Assembly (NCBI GenBank): GCA_010093705.1 | Contig: MU006089.1 | Coordinates: 1,366,455 to 1,430,454 of the forward strand | Reading direction: 5' to 3' | Length of the DNA: 64,000 nt | From: Patellaria atrata CBS 101060 | Lineage: Eukaryota; Ascomycota; Dothideomycetes; Patellariales; Patellariaceae | Part shown: piece by piece, positions 1 to 9,971 of the stretch | Numbering within the stretch: position 1 is the stretch's first letter | Layout: the number at the start of each line of letters is the position of its first letter | Position numbers and translations under genes: made by a program | The notes under the pieces: generated by a model | Databases searched by the model: none | The model's input: only the letters and a program-made list of their open reading frames with translations | Told to the model about the DNA's origin: nothing

Positions 1-790
1 GATACTTTTCATTAACATCTCGAAGAATGTTCTTCCTGGTTCGCCAGGCGGTACAACTCGGATAAGGTCATAGCCTTTCTCAATACATTATGATCCTTCA
101 TCCGGTATTGGACCTTTGTAAGTCACTTGGAGCCAGTTTCGAACATTATTAATGTCAGTTGTGCTAGCTGCAGGCCTTCCTTTGAGTCTAGAGAACATCT
201 CAATCAAGTGGGCTGTCAAAGAATTAGTGATTGTATGTCGCCAAAACCGCTTATTATACAAAAATCATGAGAGATGAAGGACGTGTTAGCAGAACAGATC
301 TCTTTGACTTGACTAACATTCGGGGTGTCTGGGTCTCATCCCCAACCTCGAGGTAGCAAATGTTTCGAGAAATCGATGAAGAAAGCCCAACTGATTCATA
401 TTGACTCACCATTGTTTTCCAACTTCACAGTCAGCTTTTTTAATATTTCCATCCTGCCCTCATTCAGTATTGGTGAATCTTGCTTCATAATTCTTTTGTC
501 AATATCCTTCAATTGCACTTCAAGGCAGCATTAGAATTACTCTCGGGTAAAGTGACCCAAATCTACGCACAACAAATGCATCATTTGAAGAGGCCATTAA
601 TAAGGAGAACAGCTGGATGACCTTTGAATCTCCAGGGTTGGTCACGTTTCTCTTGTTTCGATATAAATGCGGGAACTGATGTCGACATCGGCTGTGCCGG
701 CAGAGGAAGCGGTACAGGAGCTAGAGGTAGTTCCATGCGCGAAGTTGAGCAAGGAGAGTCTACTTCGGACGAACTCTGCGCATCTGACAT
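1..790 (-). pseudogene. DUF6594-family gene relic, runs off the left edge
   Basis: Reading the minus strand from an ATG at 790 gives a Ser/Pro-rich N-terminus, then blocks typical of fungal DUF6594 proteins: a stretch ending RRFGSLYPRVILML (about 625-530), LEVQLKDIDKRI (about 525-490), LTAHLIEMFSRL and VRNWLQ (about 230-130) and YDLIRVV near 70. The blocks lie in different frames: there are frame changes near 625 and near 527, and a TAA at 88-90 inside the last block. A likely intron donor lies near 405. DUF6594 proteins are usually membrane-associated with C-terminal hydrophobic segments; that part would lie beyond the window. With two frame changes and a stop it is most likely dead. The family call rests on remembered motif pattern, not a search. 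Confidence 0.5.
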
Positions 791-1550
791 TTTCATGTTT
801 GTTTTGGTGCAAGATTGATTGGTATGCTGATATTCTTAGGGTAATATGTTGAGCTTTGTGGGATCCGTTCTGTTGATTGATAATTGAATAACGGTCTAAG
901 TTCTTTTTATCTCCTACGCAGCACAGGTTGTCAGAAACAGGGGGAATGACAGAGCGTGGGGTTGTGAAGATGAATTAGAAGGGTTATCGCTTTTCCTCCT
1001 TATGTTTTAAGCACAGAGGAGCAGATTCTAAGCCGCTTCGTTGTGACCAACAAACCTGAGCAAGCCTTGCGTTGCACCAGACGGATCTGCATGTACTCTA
1101 CTCTGCCTCAGCTCGGGAAACATCTCGACAGGTATAGGAATTGCGGGTGAAGGCCTGATTCCACGCGAAGCGAGATGATTTCCATACGGAAAGGGTCAAA
1201 GCAGGGCGTTGAAAGGTCAAGTTGAACATGAAATAGGAACGTTGTGTCCCCCCTGCGGCATCCGATTCTTCGTTAGATGTGTACTCTTGACCGTCCAGAT
1301 TACCTAATTGGTCTAATCCCAAGCTCTTCAATTTGTCGATGCAGCTTTCCGTACATGGGCAACGTTTCTGCACCACTATAATTAAAGAAGTCAACCAGCC
1401 ATTATTGAACCTTCGATCGCCCATTCACCAAGAGCAGAGGGGAAAAGACAATGCAATACAATGCGGATAGGCGAAAAGCTCGGAGTGCTTTCGAATGAGT
1501 CTACTGACTGAGCCCCCTCGTGGCTTCGTGTGGAGTCCGCATTGTCATGA
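791..1550. other. Intergenic, no gene seen
   Basis: No supported gene. An ATG-initiated minus-strand frame at 1098-1424 (108 residues) has no recognisable motif and no visible splice partners. The stretch just upstream of 790 would be the old promoter of the DUF6594 relic. Confidence 0.4.
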
Positions 1551-1715
1551 CTCAACCTCAGATGAAAGCTGAAAAGTATATTGCTATATGTACATGAAGC
1601 TTAAACTTAAGGAAAGAAAGTGTTGAGACAGCATATGCTGTTCTACTAAAGTATAGTATGACTAAGCCGCTGGATCATCCAAGGCACTTATACCTATTGA
1701 GTCTAACCCGTGACA
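1551..1715 (+). mobile_element. LTR-retroelement fossil: 3' end plus LTR (Ty1-copia-like)
   Basis: This stretch is closely matched by 50206-50363. The left part ends in a purine-rich tract (about 1609-1620) like a polypurine tract. It is followed by a 95-base block at 1621-1715 that begins TGTTGAGACAGC and ends CCGTGACA, that is TG...CA as in an LTR. Similarity to the second copy stops exactly at the final CA. The short segment before the tract would be the very end of the pol region. The Ty1-copia assignment is an inference from the TGTTG start and the tract. Only a fragment is present, and no full-length element is seen in the window. The two LTR copies differ at about six sites, all transitions, so the insertions are not recent. 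Confidence 0.55.
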
Positions 1716-1992
1716 CGCATAAAGAGCGTAGAAGCCTTACACTGCTGCACTGTTTGTTTGTTCATAGAGCACATCCCTTTGCGCAAGGCCTTTTTTTGAA
1801 TCTCGTCTTCCTGACCGTGGTACAGTGCGAAGGCCCCTTGTTGGATAAAAAACATGAATGTCAACAACGCCTTCCTTACCGCAAAGAAGATGAGTATGAT
1901 GGAAGATGAGAGTGAAGATAAAGATGATGATTCCGACACCTCAGGTTAGAGGATTGCGGATGAAGAAGTGAGACAAGGAAAGATCGGGATAA
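1716..1992. other. Intergenic, nothing recognised
   Basis: No gene, repeat or regulatory element that I can support. The short frames present on both strands overlap each other and have no family features. Confidence 0.4.
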
Positions 1993-2645
1993 ATGGAACA
2001 AGCAGCCGATGCCAGCGACGCCCCGACCAGAGCAAATCCCCACATTTTGCTATTTTACATATCATCAACTCCCTTTCGCATATATATCGACATCAACATT
2101 CAACACCTGCAATCATATGCGCCAATGACGAACACTTCACCAAGTGATGCTATGTGGCCGTTGCCTCATCACTCACACACTTCTTCATCTCCGGGGTTTC
2201 AGTCGATCGCGCTCAGTCTCAGTACAGAGTACCACTATTCTCACCATAAACCTCATGCTTACCCTCAAGACCCTGCTACACATTATTATGGTGGATCAGG
2301 TCAGAGTACGGTGTATCCACCCAATCCTTAACCCCAAAAGTATGAGCTCCTTCAGAATGTGAAGTCAATCATACAGTGAGGATCCAACCAACTATTAAGA
2401 ACGTTCTCCCATCACGGCATCTCCCTCCAAGTAATTTCCAGTATCAGTCTCTTCCACAGCTCTCACCTTCTCATCAGAAAACTTATCCATACTCGCACCA
2501 GGGCCAAGGCTATGCTCCAGTGGACAGACCGATCCCTTTCCCAGACCTCGTAACCAGCACTACCCATTCCATCAACATTATACCTTACAAACCCCTGCCG
2601 TCTTTGCATGTCTATATTCACATCGCGTTCCGTCATACGGATACT
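1993..2645 (+). pseudogene. Possible relic of a Pro/His/Tyr-rich protein gene
   Basis: Two adjacent open stretches (about 1993-2331 and 2376-2657) both encode low-complexity, Pro/Gln/His/Tyr-rich protein, for example YYGGSGQSTVYPPNP in the first and YPYSHQGQGYAP in the second. Such composition is common in fungal transcription-factor flanks. The first ends in TAA where CAA would continue the theme. The second lies in another frame and starts from no ATG. I do not recognise a DNA-binding domain. It may be a decayed gene or simply biased non-coding sequence. Confidence 0.22.
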
Positions 2646-3513
2646 GTAACAGCAAATTGAACGATTTTAGTGAATTGTCATATCACAACTATACTCTTGC
2701 ACGCTAGATTTCGGAGGGAACCCACGAGCCTAACATTTTAGCAACTTCGGCGGCGATGAAGACACCTTGGGGATATCAGATCACTGCCTTACTAATTGTA
2801 TGGATTTAGCTACTGTTACTAACGGTCACAGGAAAAAGGAGCAGCTTCCTCTCAACTCACTCATTTTCTCACCATAGAAGGTGTATTAATTTGCGTTTCC
2901 GACGATATTCTGTACAAGATGAAATATACTAATCGGTGCCCAGCACAGAGCATCACAGCTAGGATCCAATAAACTGTTTGATGTCCGAATACGACTACCG
3001 TTAAAATCCTCTTTCAGGTGACTTCGTTCGTAAACGGTTCACATCCCAAACCCCGTGAGTGGACCATGCATATTGGGCAATTTCCACAATGAATAACGCA
3101 GTATTCGATGCTGTGTCAGTGCGAGTTTAAGCATTAAGTGTGATAGAACGTCCTGAGTCTATTTAAACCTCTCGGCACTATATTCCACCTTAGAGGGCCA
3201 GCTCCTATACGCTGCAGATTGCTTGTCACACGCAGTTCAACAACAGACCCCAAAAAAAAATTCGTATTCAACTGCATGAGTCTTATCGCACTCATGGATG
3301 GAAATTAGTCTGAGGAGCTTACAACATATAAGCCTTGTAATGGCGCGCTCGCTCAGTGGCTCTCTGTTGAGTTTTGTCTTATTCCCTCGTCTAGCTTCAT
3401 CGTATTCTTAAAGGCTTTTTCACTCATGTTCGTACAATACAGTTTGCAGATTACTTACAAGCAATTTGCTAACGGTGGTGGCAGATCAGTTCTTTCACAC
3501 CACAAAGCCTAAC
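2646..3513. other. Intergenic, no gene seen
   Basis: No supported coding region. It contains only short frames and ordinary AT-rich sequence. The right end would be the promoter of the protease-like relic. Confidence 0.4.
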
Positions 3514-5433
3514 ATGCTATTTCTTCTTAGGTGTAGCCCCTTCTTGTGGTGGTCGTTTCTATTTAATTACAGCCATGGCTTACTTGGACTACCATCTCTA
3601 CTACATGCACCTCAAGGTTGGTATCTTAATGGTTTAGATACCGTTCCAAAACTACACACCCGTGGTATCCAACCGTTCGAATTACTACTGGGATATACGA
3701 ATAATGGCAGTACGTATGTTAACATCAGCATCGGAATACCTCCCCCCCCCAACAAGCAAGTCAGCGTTGAAATCGACCTTTTCGAGGTGTGAATGGTCGT
3801 AAATCAGCAAGTCCACTTTACGAACATAATTGAAACGGTAAAGCCGTATGTTCTTGGGGCACATATGATGATGCATCATCCAGTAGCGCAAAAATTTCTC
3901 TTTACGGTCTCTCTAACGGGTCCTTTATCAATCTATCAATCTTCAGCAATTTTTCCGAGCCTAGTGTGGACGTTGGATATTATGGGTATGACCTACTTCA
4001 TGTAGGAAATATCGCACTTGATAATCAACTCTTCGAATTTCATTATCCTTCATACCATGGAGTGGGTTTCCCATCTCCAGACGAACCTCCAATTTAGTCT
4101 GCAACCCGTATGGGAACTCTCGGTTTGCTCCCATTTCAAGAGAGATAATCAAGTGCAGAACTTGCCCCTTTCCACGAATGACTCGAGTCGTTCTTCTCTC
4201 TTAGCTGGCCTCGATAACTACGGAATAATAAGTAATCCTCCGTTTGGTATTTGGTTTAACCGTCTGAATATATCCACCGGAACTATGTTAATTGGGGCAT
4301 TGGATAGAAGAAAATTCGAAGGCCAACTTCATGCACTACCCACGGCTGCGAATCCAAATTCAACAGGGTGCGGTGGAGGCTGTAAAAATCTGATGAATAT
4401 ACATCTACCAACGGTCGAGAACGGTATAAATGGACCCACAATGGAGACCCACAATGGCTAGACCAGCTGGGAAATAGCAGAAAGCCAACAAATCTATATA
4501 TCTTTTAGGTCTCCTTACTCCTTACTGAATCCTATCGTTGTTTATGATGTCCGAAGAGCTCTAATCGATTTCGATGATCCACAAGACGATGCTATGCCGC
4601 ATGAGCTCTGTGGTAATATTAATTTCAATAAGTCTATCGTTATTCCATTCGAGAGAGAGATGATGCTCAGAATCCCAGTCTTTAGACTTATATTCCAAAA
4701 TGGCACGTCTGAAAATAATGAATCTTTATGTAGCTTAGGTCTCATCTCGACGGATCAGAATGGTCCTGTTAATGGTCGTTTATATCTTGAGTATAATTTC
4801 CTGCGCAATTTGTATATGTCCTTTGACCACCGAAAGCTGAATACACGTATCTCTGTCGCACCGGCGCGATTCGATACTCAAGACTCAAATATTATACCGA
4901 TCACCGAAGACGTTTGGAACTCGGTGTCAGACAATCCAGGTGATTATCTCCTGGGAGCGATTACGAATTCCAAACCAGACCTCAGCCGTGCAGACATTGC
5001 TGGGTTATCAGTAGGGCTAGCAGTCGGTACAATACTAATTATTTTTGCAGTGGCTATATATTTCCGCCGCAAACGAATCATTATGTTTCTGAAAAGAATG
5101 ACGAAAAATTTACCAGTAGCCGAGTTAGGATCTGATGAACAGAACAGGTCCGGTAGAAGCTCCGGGCGAGTCACACCAGGTAACAGCGGAGATGTTAGCA
5201 CCTCTACATGGGTTGTAAGAACTTCCGGAGATAAGCCAAAAATTCACGAGGTTCTTGCTATAGAACCCGAGAGTCAACGTGCTTCGAGTCATACCTCAGC
5301 AGCAGATGAGGGAAGGCCAGAAACGGGCGATTCAGATATTGTAACTTCTCTCACGGTTCCAATAAGATACAAAGGGATAAGTCCCTCCAATTTTCTTTTC
5401 TTACGCTATTGTGCTAATATACTCAAACTATAG
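3514..5433 (+). pseudogene. Broken aspartic-protease-like (A1 family) membrane protein gene
   Basis: From an ATG at 3514 there is a hydrophobic leader, then VNISIGIPPPPNK, like the first strand of pepsin-fold proteins. Another frame then carries YDDASSSSAKISL and VGYYGYDLLHVG (about 3850-4000), matching the A1 pattern of a surface loop followed by GYYGxDxxxVG. Further blocks are MGTLGLLPF (4110), LAGLDNYGIISNPPFGIWF (4204-4260), TMLIGALDRRKFEG and, at 4594-5100, a C-terminal half with a membrane helix (LSVGLAVGTILIIFAVAIYF) and a Ser-rich cytoplasmic tail. The usual catalytic Asp-Thr-Gly is not visible; the first site reads VEIDLFE, so even the parent may have been non-catalytic. The blocks need at least two frame changes, and DEPPI is followed by TAG (4099-4101) where CAG would fit. 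Some junctions could be introns, but not all. Confidence 0.6.
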
Positions 5434-5575
5434 GGTTGGCTTACCAAAATCATAGATTGATCGGAGGACGGTTGGATCATGATCCGTGAATATATACGCC
5501 CGATGTCTCAATCAAGATCTAATCTGATGAGACCTCTGCTTCGCCATACCTTGCTTATATATATTTTGCGACCCT

Positions 5576-6849
5576 TTAAATACCAATAACCTCTCTGATC
5601 TTCTTAGTCCAAGGATAACCTTGCCAGAAGGAGGCCCGGTTAGGCATGCCACCGTTTGCGGTCCAGAAGTTGACGGGGCTGGGGTTTCTTCTCGCGGTTG
5701 GGTTGACACCGACATCGATGAATCCGTATAGACCGCTCTCGACGGTATTGCCCAACTGAGTGATCTGAACGACTGGGTTGTCGCCCCCACCCTGGCCTTG
5801 TTTGAAGAGCTGGTCCTGGCTGTTCAGGGTTAAGGCTTGCGTGTTTGTGTTGTATGGAGCCGTCTTCTCAACAGATGAGAGGAGATTTTGGTCAAAATAG
5901 AATTGACCAACGTGAGAGATGGTACCTCCTTGGATGGTATTATTAGGAAGCTTGGTGGCGCCATGGTGGATGATGGCTATTTGGGTTCTTAGCATGATCG
6001 AAAAAAATCAAAGGGAAAGAGAAAACATACTGTGGAGATGATTTGGGCGGCCGGTGTAGTGGCCTGGGACGACGGTGATAAAGCTGGCAGTTCCGTTGGC
6101 GCTTGTCGCCTGGAGACCGCGCAGAGCGGAATTGTTGATTTCTTGAGGAGCAGCGAGTCCCACTCCGTTTGTTTTGGCAACAACTCCGGTATAGACGCCC
6201 TGGAACATGTAAGCACTGCAACAGATGATAAGAGACGTGCACCTACGGTAGAGTTGCACCCCCATAGTTCAACATATATGTTTGGAATCGGCTTGCAAGT
6301 CGATACGTCAATGACGTTGATATCCAAGTTGAGTTTTACTCCCTGGGTACCCTCGAGGACGTCTGATCGGATAAGTTCACCGGATACCCCTGTCACATAT
6401 TACTATCGAAATTTCATGAAGTGTAGAATACTACCTACAATATGGGCCCTCGGTAACTTCAGGATCGGTAACACATGCGGCCCGCTGGCGCTCCTCAAGC
6501 GGTCCTCTGGGGAGGAGGTTCTCGTCCGCGCCTAACACCGGATCGATCTCTCGCGCGTGGACTATGACGGTAAGCTAAATTGCATACCGCCTGCAGAACC
6601 ATTGGCTTACTCACTCGGTGCGTGGCCCAATTCTGCCCTAAGCGCATTCGCCCTCTCCAGACGTCTTGCGAGTCTGTGCTTGTAGTATCCGCTCTCATGG
6701 AGCTCGCGGGTACAATCAGCAAGCGTTCGGCGACTTGGATTTGCAAGATGCTCTGCTCTCTTCTGAACTTCGGCATGGATATCGGCGCCTGGGTGGGCGA
6801 CTACGCCTCCCGTGAGTGCGGCACACAGCACAACCTTGAGAAGCTGCAT
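5576..6849 (-). CDS. Secreted intradiol ring-cleavage dioxygenase
   Basis: Exons, all on the minus strand: 6849-6615, 6561-6439, 6389-6247, 6199-6031, 5976-5576 (1,071 bases, 356 residues). Product: a non-haem Fe(III) dioxygenase that opens catechol-type rings between the two hydroxyls; the fungal secreted branch acts outside the cell on lignin- or tannin-derived phenols. The N-terminus is a signal peptide (MQLLKVVLCAALTGGVVA). The family core is clear: TEGPYWVSGELIR, then VELWGCNSTGVYTG, then GHYTGRPNHLHT followed by IIHHGATKLPNN and HVGQFYFDQ. The Tyr residues of GVYTG and GHYTG and the two His of NHLH fit the four iron ligands. The usual WHCN motif reads WGCN. All five exons join in phase with GT-AG ends. 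The start is the first ATG before the signal peptide. A tyrosinase gene lies 1.4 kb away, transcribed divergently. Confidence 0.88.
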
Positions 6850-7624
6850 TGCGAGAGGATGAGAAATGACAGTGTGAAAGAAGTGAGTAACAGGTTGGTA
6901 TAGCGGCAGCCATAGATATATACTTTAGGGTTCCCGGACTTGAGAGTCTCAACAGGTGGCTCAGTTTCGCATACGCAGTTCATCAATCTCTGTCTGCCGT
7001 TCCAGTCACTGGAATTGAGATAATCTCTAAGTCTTGGTTCTCAGGCGTGATATAGTCTATATCCTGGCCTTTCACCAGTCATCAATAATTGTTGGATTCT
7101 GAATGGTCTCAAACAAATGAGTCTTCCTTGCCAGCCTTTATGGTACATTGGTGCGCTAGACCCAGTTGACCAGTTTCTGAATTATTACGTCGCCACCCTC
7201 ACAAGGCCTATAATCACAGGGATAACTGCTAGACTTTGCCAACATTCAAGTTCAATCAATTTGAGGGAGGTCGAATTGACTTCACTTGCGAAAGGAGGAT
7301 TTTAGATGAGCTTGAACTTGACCGACAGGGTTTCGGGCCGGATTGATTACAATTGAATTGAGAGGGATTGGTTGGTGATAGGTCATTTAAAACACAATTG
7401 ATCGTCAGCTCGACTCTAATAAGGTGGAAAACATGTTACATGCTTAAGCTTCCTCTCTTAATTCCTTATTAGATTGAGGTGATCTGGAGGTGACCATCTA
7501 TACTGGGGTATTGCACGTGGTAGTTCTAGGGGAAGGATCTTCTGGGGTAATATAAATTAAAGCGGGGGACCGCACGTGGCTGTAGCCTTAGATACAACGC
7601 CTATAGGGAAATTAAAATAGTTTG

Positions 7625-7656
7625 CCGCCGGCATTTGACGTCGGATTTCGGACTAC
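7625..7656 (+). promoter_or_regulatory. CGG-repeat block, copy 1 (CGG-N4-CGG)
   Basis: CCGCCGG is followed 10 bases later by TCGGATTTCGGACTA, a direct CGG-N4-CGG repeat at 7642-7651. A closely similar block recurs 358 bases downstream. Zn2Cys6 regulators bind paired CGG triplets, and such a regulator is encoded at 9972-11492. The binding itself is inference. Confidence 0.4.
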
Positions 7657-7982
7657 AGTAACGCATTTCGGTAAGAGCATTTAGTTCTCTTTCTTACGTT
7701 CTTCTAACTTCTCTTCTTACCTTCTCTTCCTTTAGATCTCCTCCCTACCTTCTCTCCTTAGGTTCTCGAAACAAAGACCGGGGTCCTTTCCTTGGCTGAG
7801 CTGCTTCCGTTGATTATAATATCCTATAAATTGTTGGAGGGATGTAGAGATGACAATCTATATAGATACCTAGAGTGAGGGCACCATACGCACCATTCCT
7901 GTTCTGGTCCGAAAATCTCCGGCCGATGAGCAGGAGAGAGGAAGAGAGATATCCCCGAGCAATGCAAATCAAGATCGCTTCA

Positions 7983-8015
7983 CCGCCGGGAATTTAGACA
8001 TCGGTTTTCGGACTA
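7983..8015 (+). promoter_or_regulatory. CGG-repeat block, copy 2 (CGG-N4-CGG)
   Basis: CCGCCGG is followed by TCGGTTTTCGGACTAG, again CGG-N4-CGG, at 8002-8011. It lies about 270 bases before the tyrosinase start codon. It matches copy 1 over about 32 bases with few differences. Confidence 0.4.
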
Positions 8016-8210
8016 GTCCGGTAAGGAACACCAGGTCCAACCGGCCAGGACGGCGTTAAATTCGGCCTTCTGCCGCCAGTTGGAGATCATGTTGCTGTCT
8101 AATCTCATGGACGGTAATGACGAAAAAGCTTCTAAGATTGTCGAAAGTCGAATGATACTCTAAACTCTGTCTATCGTCGGGAATGCGGAAACGTGGAAAA
8201 GGATGAATGG

Positions 8211-8220
8211 GGTATAAAGA
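8211..8220 (+). promoter_or_regulatory. TATA-like box upstream of tyrosinase
   Basis: GTATAAAGAC lies about 65 bases before the tyrosinase ATG at 8281, a plausible distance for a fungal TATA element with a short leader. It is recognised by sequence and position only. Confidence 0.4.
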
Positions 8221-8280
8221 CCTTTGACAGTGCTTCGCAATCTTCTGTCACTCACTTATGCAATAGGGAACTCATTCGCT

Positions 8281-9554
8281 ATGGCTTCATTGTTTCGCAC
8301 GAACACGCTCTTGCTCTTATGTCTTGCGTCCAGCGCATTTTCTGCCTGCACAACAAAGGCGAGACGTCAAGCATGGTATACCCCTTCTATCTTCCTTAGG
8401 GACAATGGACTTGAAAAACTAAGCGGCTCTTGACAGGCACACTCTGAGCAACACCGAGAAGCTCGAGTACATCAACGCTGAGCTTTGTCTGATGCAGAAG
8501 CCGACGAAGCTCGGTCTCCCTGGCTGCAAAACGAGATTCGACGAACTGCAGGCTGTGCATCAACTTCAAGCATATTCGACTCATTTCGTGGTATGCGAAC
8601 GAAGCCATCCATGGCAGAGGCAGGTGTTGCAACTTTGAAAATGATGTTGACGTGGAGTAGGGCGCTTTTCTTCCCTTCCACCGCCTGCTTATGCAGTCAC
8701 ATGAAGATGCTCTCCGAAACGAGTGTGGCTACACTGGCCATCAGCCGTAGGTGGTGCCTACACATTACCCGATGGTCGAACGCTCACCTTGAAAACACAG
8801 GTACTGGCAAGAGCAAATCGATGCGGGCAAGTTCTCACAGTCTGTCCTCTTTGACAACACCTACGGCTTTGGTGGCGATGGCTCGGGGCGCGGAAACTGC
8901 ATCTCTACGGGCCCGTTCGCCAACTACACCAATCATATTGGGCCAGGGTATCAGCTTACGGACCACTGCATTGATCGCAAAATCAACAATCAGATCAGCT
9001 CAAGTTCATCGCAGAGTAACGTGAACCAGTGCTTGCAGCAATCTAGCTTTGCCACGGCCTGGCCCTGCATCGAAGGGTTGCCTCACGTTGGAGGACATGC
9101 AGGCGTTGGGGGTCAGGTGAGTGGGATGTCAATATCCCAATAACTTCATAACTAATGCTTGTCAAGATGCAAAACGGAGTTTCCAGCCCCGGAGATCCTC
9201 TCTTTTACCTCCATCATACCTGGCTAGACAAGATCTGGGCAGACTGGCAAGCTCGGGACAAGGCGAAGCGTATAATAGACATCAGTGGCACGAACATCGG
9301 ACCGGATAACTCCCCTGGATTCCCACCAAGGCCCGCAAATATCCCGTAAGTTTCCACTCGTTCATGATATTGACAACGGACGGTCCCAGGCTCATATTTG
9401 CTCTAGGAAGCCAACAGGTGCCGCGGGCGATCCAGGCACCACAACCACTCTGAGCCATGTGTTGGACATGAAAGGAAACTCGATGAACAAGACTATCGGT
9501 GATGTCATGGACATTGCAGGCGATTTTCTGTGCTACGAGTACGTTGAGCCTTGA
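8281..9554 (+). CDS. Secreted tyrosinase (type-3 copper oxidase)
   Basis: Exons 8281-8375, 8437-8590, 8661-8746, 8801-9116, 9167-9345 and 9407-9554 (978 bases, 325 residues), all in phase with GT-AG introns. Product: a binuclear copper enzyme that hydroxylates monophenols and oxidises o-diphenols to quinones. It has a signal peptide ([20 protein letters not shown]), then [18 protein letters not shown]. The CuA site is seen as [12 protein letters not shown] and FLPFHRLL, and the CuB site as LPHVGGHAG and [16 protein letters not shown]. The short C-terminus ([10 protein letters not shown] to FLCYEYVEP) is that of the short secreted tyrosinase class without a long C-terminal extension. The start codon gives a clean signal peptide and sits behind a TATA-like box. 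The intradiol dioxygenase gene next door could act on the catechols this enzyme makes, and a Zn2Cys6 regulator follows 417 bases downstream. Confidence 0.9.
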
Positions 9555-9971
9555 GAGATTGTCACTGGGGGTGTGGATCAGGATTAGTCAATTTCTTATC
9601 CTGCGCTACGTGCCAACATAGTCGTCCTACCAGACGTCAAGATAAAGATATGTACTCTCGCTTCGTCATGGATTTGTCCAATTTCCAACGAATCGGAGTG
9701 TTTAATGAGGTATGCGGTCCACTGGTGCTCAAATTTGCGTGCTCGCTGTAAACATGGGCCCCCTGGAAAAGTAATATATGACACATGGAGGCGTCACCCT
9801 ACGATATATTGAATCTAAAGTTGACCTCCTTGGCACATGAGGGGGTGGATAAATTGGATGAATGCAAATTGAGGGGTTTAGAACTAATCAGCAGCCTGCG
9901 ACTGACAAAGACATAAGTTAGCGCGACTGTTCAGACGTCTCCCCCGTTCTTTCCCGACCCATCACCCAGCT
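9555..9971. other. Intergenic, no gene seen
   Basis: Terminator region of the tyrosinase gene and promoter of the Zn2Cys6 gene. Nothing else recognised. Confidence 0.45.

Larger units (their letters stand above)
6850..8280. promoter_or_regulatory. Divergent promoter region between dioxygenase and tyrosinase genes
   Basis: This 1.4-kb stretch separates two divergently transcribed secreted oxidase genes and contains no supported gene. It holds two imperfect copies of a block of about 32 bases with CGG triplets (listed separately), a pyrimidine-rich tract at about 7680-7775 and a TATA-like box close to the tyrosinase start. Confidence 0.55.

Noticed and set aside
1098-1424. Minus-strand ATG frame of 108 residues
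   Set aside because: No motif, no family composition and no neighbouring exons; within the length expected by chance.
5462-5471. CGG-N4-CGG word near the dioxygenase 3' end
   Set aside because: A single isolated ten-base match far from a promoter; expected by chance.
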